From assembly GCF_003287955.1 (NCBI RefSeq), contig NZ_QMKP01000005.1:1-64000 (forward strand): a DNA stretch of 64,000 nucleotides. Direction: 5' to 3'. The notes beneath the pieces are model-generated. The model saw only the letters and a list, made by a program, of their open reading frames with translations. It made no database searches and was not told the DNA's origin. Shown here one piece after another: positions 32,781 through 41,854 of the stretch. Position numbers and translations under genes: made by a program. The stretch is from Arthrobacter sp. AQ5-06 (GTDB lineage: Bacteria > Actinomycetota > Actinomycetes > Actinomycetales > Micrococcaceae). How positions within the stretch are numbered: position 1 is the stretch's first letter; each line of letters starts with the position of its first letter.

Positions 32781-32805
32781 TACTACACCTTCAGTTCTAC
32801 TACAC
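32781..32805. promoter_or_regulatory. Direct repeat TACTACAC x2 upstream of the 78-aa gene
   Basis: TACTACAC occurs at 32781-32788 and 32798-32805 with a 17-bp period. On the coding strand it reads GTGTAGTA-N9-GTGTAGTA, 57-81 bp before the ATG. Direct repeats of this kind suit MerR/BldC-like or other head-to-tail binding regulators. The region is AT-rich compared with its surroundings and is likely promoter DNA. Confidence 0.45.
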
Positions 32806-32885
32806 TTCCCCGCGTCGAATTGTTCGTGTTGCACCATATTTCGACATTGGCAGAATTTCGCGGCAGGACCGAAGAATATTCCCGC

Positions 32886-34478
32886 TCAGGCGAGAATTCC
32901 GACGGCGGATTCGGCGGCTGCACGGACCTTTCCTGAGGCAACCAGACGGTCAGCCGCCTCCAGTTCCGGCGACAGGAACCGGTCGGTTCCGGGGCCTTCG
33001 ACGACGGACCGCAGCACCCCGATCACGGCAGCGCCTGCCGGGCCCGGGGTGAGCTCGCCGTCGGACAGCTGCGTCCGCATGTCGATGGCACGGGCACTCG
33101 TGACGAGCTCAATGGCCAGGACGCGGCGCAGGTTCTCCACGGCCTTGCGCAGCTTTCGGGCCGCGTGCCAGCCCATGGAAACGTGGTCCTCCTGCATGGC
33201 GGAACTGGGAATGGAATCCACGGACGCCGGGACGGCCAGGCGCTTGTTGTCCGAGACCAGCCCGGCCTGCGTGTACTGCGCGATCATCAGGCCCGAGTCC
33301 ACGCCCGGATCCGCGGCCAGGAACGCCGGCAGCCCGTGCGAGCGGGCCGGGTCCAGCATCCGGTCAGTGCGGCGCTCGGCAATGGAGCTGAGATCCGCGA
33401 CGGCGATGGCCAGGAAGTCCAGGACGTAGGCCACCGGTGCGCCGTGGAAGTTGCCGTTGGAGCTGACCCGCCCGTCCGGCAGGACCACCGGGTTGTCGAT
33501 GGCCGCGGCGAGCTCACGGGATGCCACGAGGGCGGCGTAGTCCACCGTGTCCCGCGCGGCCCCGGCCACCTGGGGGGCGCAGCGCAGCGAGTAGGCGTCC
33601 TGGACTTTGGAATCCCCCACCCGGTGCGAGGCCACGATCGGCGAGTTCGACAGCACGCGCAACATGTTGTCTGCGCTGGCGGCCTGGCCGGGGTGCGGAC
33701 GCAGCGCCGCATGCAGCTCCGGCACGAAGACCTGGTCTGTACCGAGCAGCGCCTCGACGCTGAGCGCGGCGGTGATGTCCGCCGTCGTCAGTAGTTGGCG
33801 GATGTCTGCGATGGCCATCAGGAGCATGCCCAGCATTCCCTCGGTGCCGTTGACCAGAGCCAGGCCTTCTTTCTCGGCGAGGGTGACCGGTTCGATGCCG
33901 TGGCCGGCGAGCAGCTCGGCGACAGGCGCCTCACCCCGCCCGCCGTACGTCACGCCGTCGGGCGCTTCCGCCTGCCCCTCGCCCATCAGCACCAGGGCGC
34001 AGTGGGACAGCGGGGCGAGGTCGCCGGAGCAGCCGAGCGAGCCGAACTCGCGGACCACCGGCGTGATGCCGGCGTTGAGCACGTCCACCATGGTCTGCAG
34101 GACGACGGGGCGGACGCCGGTGCGGCCGGACGCAAGGGTCTTGGCGCGCAGGAACATGATGCCGCGGACCACCTCGCGTTCCACGGCCGGGCCCATGCCG
34201 GCGGCGTGGCTGCGGATCAGCGATTTCTGCAGCTGGGTGCGCAGCTCGTTGGGGATGTGCCGGTTGGCCAGCGCACCGAAGCCGGTGGAGATGCCGTAGG
34301 CGGGGGTCTCGCTGTGCGCCAGTTCGTCGATGTGCGCACGGACCTTGGCCACCGCGTCCAGCGCTTCCTGGGCGATGGTCACCTGGGAATTGTGACGGGC
34401 GACGGCGACAACGTCCTCGGGCGTGACGCCGCTGGAGCCGAGGGTGACGGTGAGCGGTGCTTGGGTGGTGATGGTCAC
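32886..34478 (-). CDS. hutH: Histidine ammonia-lyase
   Basis: 530 residues. It deaminates L-histidine to urocanate. The active-site loop is [12 protein letters not shown] (Cys150-Ser151-Gly152), which should cyclise to the MIO electrophile. Most lyases have Ala-Ser-Gly, and Cys-Ser-Gly is an actinobacterial-type variant. The catalytic Tyr is in [11 protein letters not shown] (Tyr61). Further motifs are [34 protein letters not shown] and [19 protein letters not shown]. The start overlaps hutU's stop by 4 nt, and transcription order is hutU-hutH. Confidence 0.96.
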   Translation of the reverse strand: MTITTQAPLTVTLGSSGVTPEDVVAVARHNSQVTIAQEALDAVAKVRAHIDELAHSETPAYGISTGFGALANRHIPNELRTQLQKSLIRSHAAGMGPAVEREVVRGIMFLRAKTLASGRTGVRPVVLQTMVDVLNAGITPVVREFGSLGCSGDLAPLSHCALVLMGEGQAEAPDGVTYGGRGEAPVAELLAGHGIEPVTLAEKEGLALVNGTEGMLGMLLMAIADIRQLLTTADITAALSVEALLGTDQVFVPELHAALRPHPGQAASADNMLRVLSNSPIVASHRVGDSKVQDAYSLRCAPQVAGAARDTVDYAALVASRELAAAIDNPVVLPDGRVSSNGNFHGAPVAYVLDFLAIAVADLSSIAERRTDRMLDPARSHGLPAFLAADPGVDSGLMIAQYTQAGLVSDNKRLAVPASVDSIPSSAMQEDHVSMGWHAARKLRKAVENLRRVLAIELVTSARAIDMRTQLSDGELTPGPAGAAVIGVLRSVVEGPGTDRFLSPELEAADRLVASGKVRAAAESAVGILA

Positions 34479-36178
34479 TTTGTGATTCCTTCTTGCATCG
34501 GGATGCGGACGCCGCGCTCTTTGGCGACGTCGAGGGCGCGGTCGTAGCCGGCGTCGGCGTGGCGGATGACGCCCATGCCGGGGTCGTTGGTGAGGAGTCG
34601 TTCCAGCTTCTGCGCGGCGAGGTCGGTGCCGTCGGCGACGGAGACCTGGCCGGCGTGGATGGAGCGGCCGATGCCGACGCCGCCGCCGTGGTGGATGGAG
34701 ACCCAGGTGGCGCCGGAGGCGGTGTTGAGCAGGGCGTTGAGCAGCGGCCAGTCAGCGATCGCGTCCGAGCCGTCGGCCATGGCCTCGGTCTCACGGTACG
34801 GGGAGGCGACGGAGCCGGAGTCCAGGTGATCGCGGCCGATCACGATGGGCGCCTTGACCTTGCCTTCCTTGACGAGCTGGTTGAACAGCAGGCCGGCCTT
34901 GGCGCGGTCGCCGTAGCCGAGCCAGCAGATCCGGGCCGGCAGGCCTTCGAACTCCACGCGTTCCTGTGCCGCGTCGATCCAGCGGTGCAGGTGCTTGTTC
35001 TCGGGGAAGAGTTCTTTGATGGCCTTGTCGGTGACGGCAATGTCCTCGGGGTCGCCGGAGAGCGCCACCCAGCGGAACGGGCCGAGGCCCTCGCAGAACA
35101 GCGGCCGGATGTAGGCCGGGACGAAGCCGGGGAATTCGAAGGCGCGGCTGTAGCCGCCCTTGCGGGCCTCGTCGCGGATGGAGTTGCCGTAGTCGAAGAC
35201 CTCGGCGCCGGCGTCCTGGAACTCGACCATGGCCTGGACGTGCTTCGCCATCGAGGCCTGGGCCTTTTTGGTGAAGCCTTCCGGGTCAGCGGCGGCCTCG
35301 CTGTGCCATTCCTCGACCGTGATGCCTTCGGGAAGGTAACTCAGCGGATCGTGGGCTGAGGTCTGGTCCGTGACGATGTCCACCGTGAGCTCACCGGCGT
35401 TGTGGCGGCGCAGGATCTCGGGGAAGACCTCGGCGGCGTTGCCGACGTAGCCCACGGACCAGCCGCGGCGCTCTTCCTTGGCCTTGAGCACCTTGGCGAT
35501 GGCGGCGTCGAGATCCGTTTCCACCTCGTCCAGGTATCGCTTGCCGACGCGGCGGCGCAGGCGGGTCTCGTCGACGTCGACAATCAGGCACGCGCCCTCG
35601 TTCAGGGTGACGGCGAGCGGCTGGGCACCGCCCATGCCGCCGCACCCGCCGGTCAGGGTCAGCGTGCCGGCGAGGGTACCGTTTTCGTCGCCGGTGAGTT
35701 TGCGGGCGATCGCGGCGAAGGTCTCGAAGGTGCCCTGCAGGATGCCCTGGGTGCCGATGTAGATCCACGATCCGGCGGTCATCTGTCCGTACATCATCAG
35801 GCCCTCGGCCTCCAGCCGGCGGAATTCGGGCCAGTTGGCCCAGTCGCCCACGAGGTTGGAGTTGGCCAGCAGCACACGAGGTGCCCATTCGTTGGTGCGG
35901 AAGACGCCGACCGGTTTGCCGGACTGGACCAGGAGGGTCTCGTCGTTTTCCAAGGTTTCCAAGGTGCGGGTGATGGCGTCGAACGCAGCCCAAGACCGGA
36001 CGGCACGGCCGGTGCCGCCGTAGACCACCAGGTCATCGGGGCGTTCGGCGACCTCGGGGTCCAGGTTGTTCATCAGCATGCGCAACGGGGCTTCCGTCTG
36101 CCAGGACTTGGCAGTGAGCTCAGTGCCGCGGGCTGCTTTGACCGGGCGGGCACCGGTGGTGAAATCGGCGGGTGCCAT
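34475..36178 (-). CDS. hutU: Urocanate hydratase
   Basis: 567 residues, full length for the family. It converts urocanate to imidazolone propionate with bound NAD. Visible blocks are [30 protein letters not shown] (NAD site), [40 protein letters not shown] and [19 protein letters not shown]. The upstream region holds the palindrome TGTCCGGGATTCCAGACC 94 bp before the start. hutH follows with a 4-nt overlap. Confidence 0.96.
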   Translation of the reverse strand: MAPADFTTGARPVKAARGTELTAKSWQTEAPLRMLMNNLDPEVAERPDDLVVYGGTGRAVRSWAAFDAITRTLETLENDETLLVQSGKPVGVFRTNEWAPRVLLANSNLVGDWANWPEFRRLEAEGLMMYGQMTAGSWIYIGTQGILQGTFETFAAIARKLTGDENGTLAGTLTLTGGCGGMGGAQPLAVTLNEGACLIVDVDETRLRRRVGKRYLDEVETDLDAAIAKVLKAKEERRGWSVGYVGNAAEVFPEILRRHNAGELTVDIVTDQTSAHDPLSYLPEGITVEEWHSEAAADPEGFTKKAQASMAKHVQAMVEFQDAGAEVFDYGNSIRDEARKGGYSRAFEFPGFVPAYIRPLFCEGLGPFRWVALSGDPEDIAVTDKAIKELFPENKHLHRWIDAAQERVEFEGLPARICWLGYGDRAKAGLLFNQLVKEGKVKAPIVIGRDHLDSGSVASPYRETEAMADGSDAIADWPLLNALLNTASGATWVSIHHGGGVGIGRSIHAGQVSVADGTDLAAQKLERLLTNDPGMGVIRHADAGYDRALDVAKERGVRIPMQEGITK

Positions 36179-36271
36179 GAGGGCTCCTTCTCGTGTTGGT
36201 GTGTGGGGAAGTGGTTCTATATCAACTAAAGCCGTTCCGGGCTGGGCCGGACAGGGCTTTCGAAGGGGTAG

Positions 36272-36289
36272 TGTCCGGGATTCCAGACC
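36272..36289. promoter_or_regulatory. Candidate hut operator upstream of hutUH
   Basis: TGTCCGGGATTCCAGACC is a near-palindrome (TGTCCGG-x-AT-x-CC-x-GAC) found again at 24751 (15/18 identical) and 37356 (16/18 identical). A CCGGACA half-site stands nearby at 36247-36253, another at 36354-36360. It is placed where an IclR-type regulator would control hutUH. Confidence 0.65.
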
Positions 36290-36304
36290 TGCTCCGTTCC
36301 TGTT

Positions 36305-36396
36305 GGATTCTGCTCAATCATTCGACTGGGTTATGGCGCGGGCCGCGATTTTCCGGACAGGCTGCAGCCCCGGGCAGGAATGATTGAGCAGAATCC
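36305..36396. repeat. 19-bp perfect inverted repeat between iclR and hutU
   Basis: GGATTCTGCTCAATCATTC (36305-36323) is repeated as its exact reverse complement at 36378-36396, with a 54-bp GC-rich spacer that itself contains CCGGACA. It begins 29 bp after the end of iclR on the coding strand. It could be an iclR terminator/attenuator hairpin or a small palindromic element. No T-run follows. Confidence 0.7.
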
Positions 36397-36425
36397 GACG
36401 ACCACTGGGCCGTCGGTGGGCAGCG

Positions 36426-37247
36426 CTACTTGGCAGGGCGGCCGTGGATGCGCACCGACAGCTCGTCCGCTACTCTCTGGACCCGCGCGGCGAGCGCAGG
36501 CCATTGGTCCGCCGGCAATTTGTCCTCGAGGAACGTGACGGCGACTGCCGCCGTCGGCCATCCCACGTGGTCCGTGACAGCGGCGGCGATCGAGCCGAAG
36601 CCGGGCGTCACCTCGCCGTGTTCGGTGGCGTAGCCGCGCTGCCTGACCCGGTCCAGGTGCGAGGACAGCGCGGAGTACTTCATGATGGCGCCCTCCACCT
36701 CATGCCGGGCGGTAAACGCCTCGGCATTCGGGTAAAGCGCGCGGACCTGCGACTTCGGCAATGCCGCGAGAATGGCGCGGCCGCTGGCGGTGAGGTGGCT
36801 GGGGAGCCGGACGCCGACGTCGGTCACCAGGGACGGGCGGTTCTTGGCCCGTTCCTCCACGATGTACAGCACGTCGCGCCCATGAAGCACCGCGAGGTGC
36901 GCGCTCTCGCCGATCACGTCCACCAGCGATGCCAGCAGGGGCCGCCCCAGCCGGGACAGCGGTTCCTGCCGCGAATACGCCGAACTCAGCTCGAAGGCAC
37001 TGATCCCCAGCCCGTAGCGCTGCTCCTCGTGCAGGTGGAGGACAAACCCGTTCTCCTCCATCACCCCGAGCAGGTGGTAAACGCTTGAGCGCGGCAATCC
37101 CAAGGACGTGGCAATGCTCGACGCCGCCATCGGCCCCCGCTTCGAGGCCAGCAGTTTGAGGATACGAAGGGTGTTCTCGGCAGCGGGGACTTTGGATGCC
37201 GCCCTTAATCCACTGCCGGCCTCAGGCCTGGCTTCCGTGTTCGACAC
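36426..37247 (-). CDS. IclR-family regulator, probable hut regulator
   Basis: 273 residues from GTG 37247, preceded by GGAGG at good distance. The ATG at 37289 would put the start inside a candidate operator. An N-terminal winged HTH (AENTLRILKLLASKRGPMAASSIATSLGLPRSSVYHLLGVME) is followed by an IclR effector domain (about 95-270) with HLTASGRAILAALP and RGYATEHGEVTPGFGSIAAAV. It stands directly upstream of hutUH on the same strand and next to two copies of the shared palindrome. By analogy with actinobacterial hut regulators it should respond to histidine or urocanate. Confidence 0.85.
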   Translation of the reverse strand: MSNTEARPEAGSGLRAASKVPAAENTLRILKLLASKRGPMAASSIATSLGLPRSSVYHLLGVMEENGFVLHLHEEQRYGLGISAFELSSAYSRQEPLSRLGRPLLASLVDVIGESAHLAVLHGRDVLYIVEERAKNRPSLVTDVGVRLPSHLTASGRAILAALPKSQVRALYPNAEAFTARHEVEGAIMKYSALSSHLDRVRQRGYATEHGEVTPGFGSIAAAVTDHVGWPTAAVAVTFLEDKLPADQWPALAARVQRVADELSVRIHGRPAK

Positions 37248-37288
37248 CACTGTGTGTCCTCCGTCATTTCTCGCGGGGCTTCCGGCCA

Positions 37289-37305
37289 TGTCCGGGATCC
37301 CGTAC
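37289..37305. promoter_or_regulatory. Candidate operator near the iclR start
   Basis: TGTCCGGGATCCCGTAC shares the TGTCCGGGAT-x-CC core with the hut sites and contains the perfect palindrome CGGGATCCCG. It lies 42 bp upstream of the chosen iclR start, suggesting autoregulation. Confidence 0.45.
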
Positions 37306-37355
37306 TTAACCTTGCGCCCATGGCGGGTCCCCTTACGGCCATCAAAACACAGCAG

Positions 37356-37373
37356 TGTCCGGAATACCAGACC
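37356..37373. promoter_or_regulatory. Candidate hut-type operator upstream of iclR/GNAT
   Basis: TGTCCGGAATACCAGACC differs from the hutU site at 2 of 18 positions. It stands in the divergent region, 109 bp from the iclR start and 34 bp before the GNAT start, so it could control either gene. Confidence 0.6.
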
Positions 37374-37406
37374 ATGGCCGGCGGCGCTGGCCGTAGGCTG
37401 AAGCGT

Positions 37407-38225
37407 ATGGCCTCAACCACCCATATCCTTGCCGCGTACGATTCCCAGCTCCGCCGGCTGGTTCCGCCAGCGGTTCCGGCAGGCCACGAGTATCAGCTGC
37501 TGGGCCGCCTGCTACGCGTGACCGGACAGCGGCGGGGCTTCATCGAGTCGGCTCGTGACCTCGGCGTGGAGGGCGGGATGCTCGACAGGATGATCGTCGA
37601 GCAGCGTGACTACTTTGCCGGCCGCGGGGAAGCCGTCGAATGGAAGACCCGGGCACATGACCTCCCGATTGACCTAGAGGCCCGCCTCCGCGCAGCAGGC
37701 TTCGTACCGGAAGACCGCGAGACCGTCCTGGTGGGTGAGACGGCCGCGATGGCCGGTTACCCGGCGGTCCCGGAAGGTATTCGGGTAAGACTGGCCCGCG
37801 AACGCCCTGACCTGGAGCGCATCGCGGCCATGAAGTCTGAAGTGTGGGCCGCCGACTACAGCTGGGTGGGCGCTGATGTGTATCACCGGCTGGCCTCGGA
37901 CCCGGAAAACCTTGTGGTCTTCATGGCCGAGGCCTCAAGGGTGGTCGTGTCCGCGGCCTGGCTGGAGATAAATCCGGGCACGGACTTCGCTGGCTTATGG
38001 GGCGGCTCAACTTTGCCTGCATGGCGCGGGCGCGGAATCTATAAGGCTTTGGTGTCCTGGCGCGCTCAGGTGGCGGCCGCCCGAGGAGTGAAGTACCTGC
38101 AGGTGGACGCGTCAGCCGAAAGTGAGCCGATTCTGCGAAGGTTGGGATTCAGGGCAATCACCACCACCACGCCGTTTGTGTGGACTCCTCCTGCGAGGGG
38201 CGATAGCCCTGGAGCACTTGGGTAG
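37407..38225 (+). CDS. GNAT-family N-acetyltransferase
   Basis: 272 residues from ATG 37407. A helical N-terminal half precedes a GNAT fold at about 120-265. The acetyl-CoA loop is LPAWRGRGIYKALVSWRAQVA (R-G-x-G), followed by LQVDASAESEPILRRLGFRAI. The substrate is unknown. It is divergent from iclR with a hut-type operator just upstream, so a link to histidine use is possible but untested. Confidence 0.85.
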   Translation: MASTTHILAAYDSQLRRLVPPAVPAGHEYQLLGRLLRVTGQRRGFIESARDLGVEGGMLDRMIVEQRDYFAGRGEAVEWKTRAHDLPIDLEARLRAAGFVPEDRETVLVGETAAMAGYPAVPEGIRVRLARERPDLERIAAMKSEVWAADYSWVGADVYHRLASDPENLVVFMAEASRVVVSAAWLEINPGTDFAGLWGGSTLPAWRGRGIYKALVSWRAQVAAARGVKYLQVDASAESEPILRRLGFRAITTTTPFVWTPPARGDSPGALG

Positions 38226-38235
38226 GGTGCCCGCA

Positions 38236-38445
38236 ATGGACGAAAAAGAGACACTGCACCGTTATCTGCGCGTCAGGCGGGACGACCTCCCGGGCAAGCT
38301 GGCTGGCCTGAGCGAGTACGACGTCCGCAGACCACTCACACCAACCGGCACCAACCTGTTGGGCCTGGTCAAGCATGTGTCGAGCGTGGAGCTGGGCTAC
38401 TTTGTGGTACGTCGACCATGCCAGCGGAGGGGAGTCAGATGCTGA
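38236..38445 (+). pseudogene. Truncated DinB/DUF664-type protein
   Basis: Start ATG 38236 (MDEKETLHRYLRVRRDDLPG). The first 56 residues match the N-terminus of DinB-superfamily (DUF664) proteins: LAGLSEYDVRRPLTPTGTN and LLGLVKHVSSVELGYF. After GYF the frame reads an unrelated short tail and stops at 38445. The usual protein is about 160-190 residues, so two thirds are missing. Its end overlaps the convergent oxidoreductase gene, suggesting a deletion joined them. Confidence 0.7.
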
Positions 38446-39406
38446 CAACTATTTTGCCGCGGGCCCGACCCTCGTGCATGTATTCAACGGCGGCTGGCGC
38501 CTCAGCGAGCGCGTAGACCTTATCAACAGCAGGCTTCACACTGCCGGCTTCAATGAGCGCTGTCAAAGCCTCGAGATCGCGGTAATTCTCCGTCGAGACT
38601 AGCCCTTTGAACTTCTGGCCGGAGAATAACGATACGAAGGGCGCGCCGAGGGACCGCTCAAACCCGCCGGTCAATTTCCCGCCGCCTTCGCCCCCAGCGA
38701 TCACCACCGTCCCCCGGGGCGCCAGCGCACGCCGCAGGACGGAGAGCGGCCTGTTGCCGGCGGTATCCAGGATGACGTCGTAAAGCAGCCCTGCAAGGGC
38801 AAAATCGTCCAGGGTGTAATCGATGACGTGATCAGCGCCGAGGGACCGGACCAGCTCCACTTTTCCGGTGCTGCAGACTCCGGTGACCACTGCCCCGAAT
38901 GCCTTGGCCACCTGCACCGCAAAGGACCCCACTCCCCCGCCTGCGCCGATAATCAGCACCTTCTGGCCAGTACCGACCTGTCCGGCGTCGCGGACAGCCT
39001 GCAACGCGGTAACAGCAGAAATGGGCGCGACCGCGGCCTCCTCAAACGTGAGGGTTGCGGGCTTCGCGGCCACGAGATTCTCCTTGGCGCAGACCAATTC
39101 CGCGAAGGACCCCTCACACGTGCCGAACACTTCATCACCTGGCTGGAAGCGCGTCACGCCAGCCCCTACCTCCTCCACGACGCCGGCAACCTCGCGTCCG
39201 CGGACCGGCACCTTGGGCTTCTTCAGCCCGAAGCCGAAGAGCCGGATCAGGTACGGCCGCCCGGTCATGAGGTGCCACACGCCCTGGTCGACGCCGGCCG
39301 CGCGGACCCGGATGAGCACCTCGCCGCTCCCCGGCGCGGGCTGCGGAATGTCCCGTAAATGGAGCACGTCGGCATTTCCATAAACGTCCTGCACGATAGC
39401 TTTCAT
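38435..39406 (-). CDS. Medium-chain NAD(P)-dependent quinone oxidoreductase/alcohol dehydrogenase
   Basis: 323 residues from ATG 39406 (GAAGGAGACGCATC upstream). Zinc-free MDR fold: a GroES-like part (about 25-120, GDEVFGTCEGSFAELV) and a Rossmann part with VLIIGAGGGVGSFAVQVAKAFGA (about 145-167), LGADHVIDYTLDDF, ending EGRARGKIVVSI. It reduces quinones or enals with NAD(P)H. Its start overlaps the XRE regulator's stop by 4 nt, so the three genes 40058-38435 form one unit. Confidence 0.88.
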   Translation of the reverse strand: MKAIVQDVYGNADVLHLRDIPQPAPGSGEVLIRVRAAGVDQGVWHLMTGRPYLIRLFGFGLKKPKVPVRGREVAGVVEEVGAGVTRFQPGDEVFGTCEGSFAELVCAKENLVAAKPATLTFEEAAVAPISAVTALQAVRDAGQVGTGQKVLIIGAGGGVGSFAVQVAKAFGAVVTGVCSTGKVELVRSLGADHVIDYTLDDFALAGLLYDVILDTAGNRPLSVLRRALAPRGTVVIAGGEGGGKLTGGFERSLGAPFVSLFSGQKFKGLVSTENYRDLEALTALIEAGSVKPAVDKVYALAEAPAAVEYMHEGRARGKIVVSI

Positions 39407-39633
39407 GATGCGTCTCCTTCGTGGTTCGGGTAATGGAACACGTCTTCGAGCGACACGCTCAGCACATGGGCGACCTGGAACGCCATCTCCAGGGACGGCG
39501 AGTACCGGCCCTGCTCGATGGCAATGACGGTCTGGCGGGTGACGCCCACACGCTCGGCAAGTTCGGCCTGGGTCATCTCGCCACGTTCGAACCGCAGGCG
39601 CCGGATGGAGTTGGTCACACGGGTCGGCTTCAC
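39403..39633 (-). CDS. XRE-family HTH regulator
   Basis: 76 residues from GTG 39633, whose GTGA overlaps the upstream membrane gene's stop. An HTH_3 domain fills the protein: SIRRLRFERGEMTQAELAERVGVTRQTVIAIEQGRYSPSLEMAFQVA. Compact regulators of this type, paired with a small membrane protein, usually repress their own operon. Palindromes overlapping the operon promoter (GACATGATGTC, 40125-40135) are candidate sites. Confidence 0.9.
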   Translation of the reverse strand: MKPTRVTNSIRRLRFERGEMTQAELAERVGVTRQTVIAIEQGRYSPSLEMAFQVAHVLSVSLEDVFHYPNHEGDAS

Positions 39634-40058
39634 CACGGCTGGAACCCCCTGCGGTAAGCGACAGTCTTGGCCACGGAGCCCAGGATCGCAGACAGCACAA
39701 ACGTCAGGTAGATGACGTTCGCGATCCAGAAGTGGTCCACCTCGGCCATCGCCAGGAGCAGCGCCGCGACGCCCCCGATGACCACAAACGACTGTCCGAT
39801 GTACTCCCCGAAACGGGAGATCTCCCTGTCTCGCTGGTCCTTCCTGCCGGCCTCCCTGGGCGAGGAGATGCCGATCACGGCGTGCAGGGCGATGGACACA
39901 CCAATGGAAGCCCCGATGGTCCACAGCAGTGGACCGACGTACGGAACCTCGGCAAGCGGCATCGTGCCGGCCAGGCCCAGGACGATGGCCAGGTACGCCC
40001 CATAAGAGGCCAACGCCACCACCCCCATGATCCAGGCGCTCTTCTCTTCGAAGGACAT
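39630..40058 (-). CDS. Small four-helix membrane protein
   Basis: 142 residues from ATG 40058 (MSFEEKSAWIMG; GGAG lies 6 nt upstream). An alternative ATG at 40103 is possible. Four membrane segments: VVALASYGAYLAIVLGLAG, LLWTIGASIGVSIALHAVIG, SFVVIGGVAALLLAM and VIYLTFVLSAILGSVAK. The loop EAGRKDQRDREI is cytoplasmic and highly charged. This family is commonly encoded before XRE regulators. Role unknown, perhaps sensing. Confidence 0.8.
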   Translation of the reverse strand: MSFEEKSAWIMGVVALASYGAYLAIVLGLAGTMPLAEVPYVGPLLWTIGASIGVSIALHAVIGISSPREAGRKDQRDREISRFGEYIGQSFVVIGGVAALLLAMAEVDHFWIANVIYLTFVLSAILGSVAKTVAYRRGFQPW

Positions 40059-40107
40059 TTCCGCTCCTGCCATTTCCCAACAGATGTAAAACAAAGCTGA
40101 CATATCA

Positions 40108-40136
40108 AAAGTAAAGAAAACCAGACATGATGTCAA
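40108..40136 (-). promoter_or_regulatory. Promoter of the membrane protein/XRE/quinone reductase operon
   Basis: On the minus strand TTGACA (40131-40136) and TACTTT (40108-40113) are 17 bp apart, a good vegetative promoter. The palindrome GACATGATGTC (40125-40135) covers the -35 box and TGACATATCA (40098-40107) follows the -10, plausible binding sites for the XRE protein. Confidence 0.65.
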
Positions 40137-40284
40137 GAGTGTTCGACTCCGCAAGAAAGGAAAGGCCCACACGCAGCCCCAGTCTGAGATGGAAGACACC
40201 AACCGCCCGTGAGTCTCAGCACCTCGAGCGCGAAAGTGGTCTGCTGATTGGCGATCCCCCTCCCAATGACGAGAAGGTATTTCT

Positions 40285-41778
40285 ATGCAGCAAGCACCAA
40301 GCGCCGCCACGCAAGACGCAAGCCCAACCGAAAAGCTCACGCCCGGATCCGGCGTCGCACACGTCCTGAACCGGGGACTGAACGTCCGCCATATCCGCTT
40401 TATGGCCCTGGGTTCGGCGATCGGCACCGGCCTGTTCTACGGCTCGGCCTCCGCCATCCAGAAGGCGGGCCCGGCGGTCCTGCTCGCCTACATCATCGGC
40501 GGAGCGGCCGTGTTCATGGTGATGCGGGCGCTCGGTGAGATGGCCGTCCGCCACCCCGTGTCGGGCTCTTTCGGCCAGTACGCCAGCCGCTACCTCGGTC
40601 CGCTGGCAGGTTTCGTGACCGGCTGGACGTATGTCTTTGAGATGGCAATTGTGGCCATCGCGGACGTCACGGCGTTCAGCATCTACATGGGCTTCTGGTT
40701 TCCGCAGGTGGACCGCTGGATCTGGATTTTGGCCATCATCTGCTTCCTGGCCGCACTGAACCTGCTCAGCGTTAAGGTCTTCGGCGAGCTGGAATTCTGG
40801 TTCTCGCTGATCAAGGTGGTGGCAATCATCGCCATGATCGTCGGCGGAGCCGCCATCATTGCCTTCGGTTTCCAGGCGGGCGGCTCCACCGTGGCGCCGG
40901 GGCTCGGCAACCTCGTGGAGCACGGCGGGGTGTTTCCCAACGGCTTCGAGGGGCTTCTGGCCTCGTTCGCCGTCGTGATGTTCGCCTTCGGCGGGATCGA
41001 GACGCTCGGCATCACGGCCGGCGAGGCCGCGGACCCCAAGAAGGTCATCCCCAACGCCGTGAACACCGTTCCGGTCCGCGTCCTGCTGTTCTACGTCCTG
41101 ACCCTCGGCGTGCTGATGAGCCTCTTCCCGTGGAACGAGATCGGCAGCAACGGCAGCCCGTTCGTCCAGATCTTCAGCGGCCTGGGCATCCCGGCTGCAC
41201 CGCACATCCTCAACGCCGTGGTGATCACCGCCGCACTCTCCGCCATCAACAGCGACATCTTCGGCGCCGGCCGCATCCTGTTCGGGCTGTCCGGCCAAGG
41301 CCACGCGCCAGCAGTTTTCGGCAAGGTCTCGCGCCATGGCGTGCCGTGGATGACGGTAGTGATGATGGCCGGCATCCTCCTGGTGGGCGTGATTCTGAAC
41401 GCGGTCATTCCCGAGGACGTCTTTATCCTGATCGCCTCGATTGCCACGTTTGCCACCGTCTGGGTGTGGGTCATGATCCTGGCTTCCCATGTCGCGATGA
41501 AGCGGGAGATCGCACGGAAGAGCCTGCCGGCGTCGGAATTCCCGTCCCCGTGGTGGCCGGCGGCCTCCATCCTGACCATCGCGTTTATGGCGCTGGTCAT
41601 CGCTGTCCTGGGCGCCTTCGAGGACACCCGCGTGGCACTGTACGTGGGAGCGGCGTGGCTTGGGCTGCTGGTCCTCGCCTACCGGCTGTGGGTCAGAGGT
41701 AACGGACGACGCCGGGCCGAACTCGTGGACGAAACCTCGCCACTGCCGGCGGTCACCTCAGCCCGCAGCCACCAGTAA
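40285..41778 (+). CDS. APC-superfamily amino acid permease (AAT family)
   Basis: 497 residues with twelve membrane segments. Family motifs: [21 protein letters not shown] (TM1 substrate loop), [37 protein letters not shown] and [20 protein letters not shown] members import proline, histidine, aromatic or other neutral amino acids. Histidine is attractive given the hut genes nearby, but no hut operator is seen upstream. Confidence 0.9.
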   Translation: MQQAPSAATQDASPTEKLTPGSGVAHVLNRGLNVRHIRFMALGSAIGTGLFYGSASAIQKAGPAVLLAYIIGGAAVFMVMRALGEMAVRHPVSGSFGQYASRYLGPLAGFVTGWTYVFEMAIVAIADVTAFSIYMGFWFPQVDRWIWILAIICFLAALNLLSVKVFGELEFWFSLIKVVAIIAMIVGGAAIIAFGFQAGGSTVAPGLGNLVEHGGVFPNGFEGLLASFAVVMFAFGGIETLGITAGEAADPKKVIPNAVNTVPVRVLLFYVLTLGVLMSLFPWNEIGSNGSPFVQIFSGLGIPAAPHILNAVVITAALSAINSDIFGAGRILFGLSGQGHAPAVFGKVSRHGVPWMTVVMMAGILLVGVILNAVIPEDVFILIASIATFATVWVWVMILASHVAMKREIARKSLPASEFPSPWWPAASILTIAFMALVIAVLGAFEDTRVALYVGAAWLGLLVLAYRLWVRGNGRRRAELVDETSPLPAVTSARSHQ

Positions 41779-41854
41779 GGCCGACGGGTTCAGCCACGGC
41801 CCGTTCAAACACCAACGCCTTCAGCGACAACTAATGCCCGCCGGCTCCCGCCGG

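Noticed and set aside
40285..41778. Naming the amino acid permease hutT/hutM
   Set aside because: No hut-type palindrome upstream, and AAT-family sequence alone does not fix the substrate.
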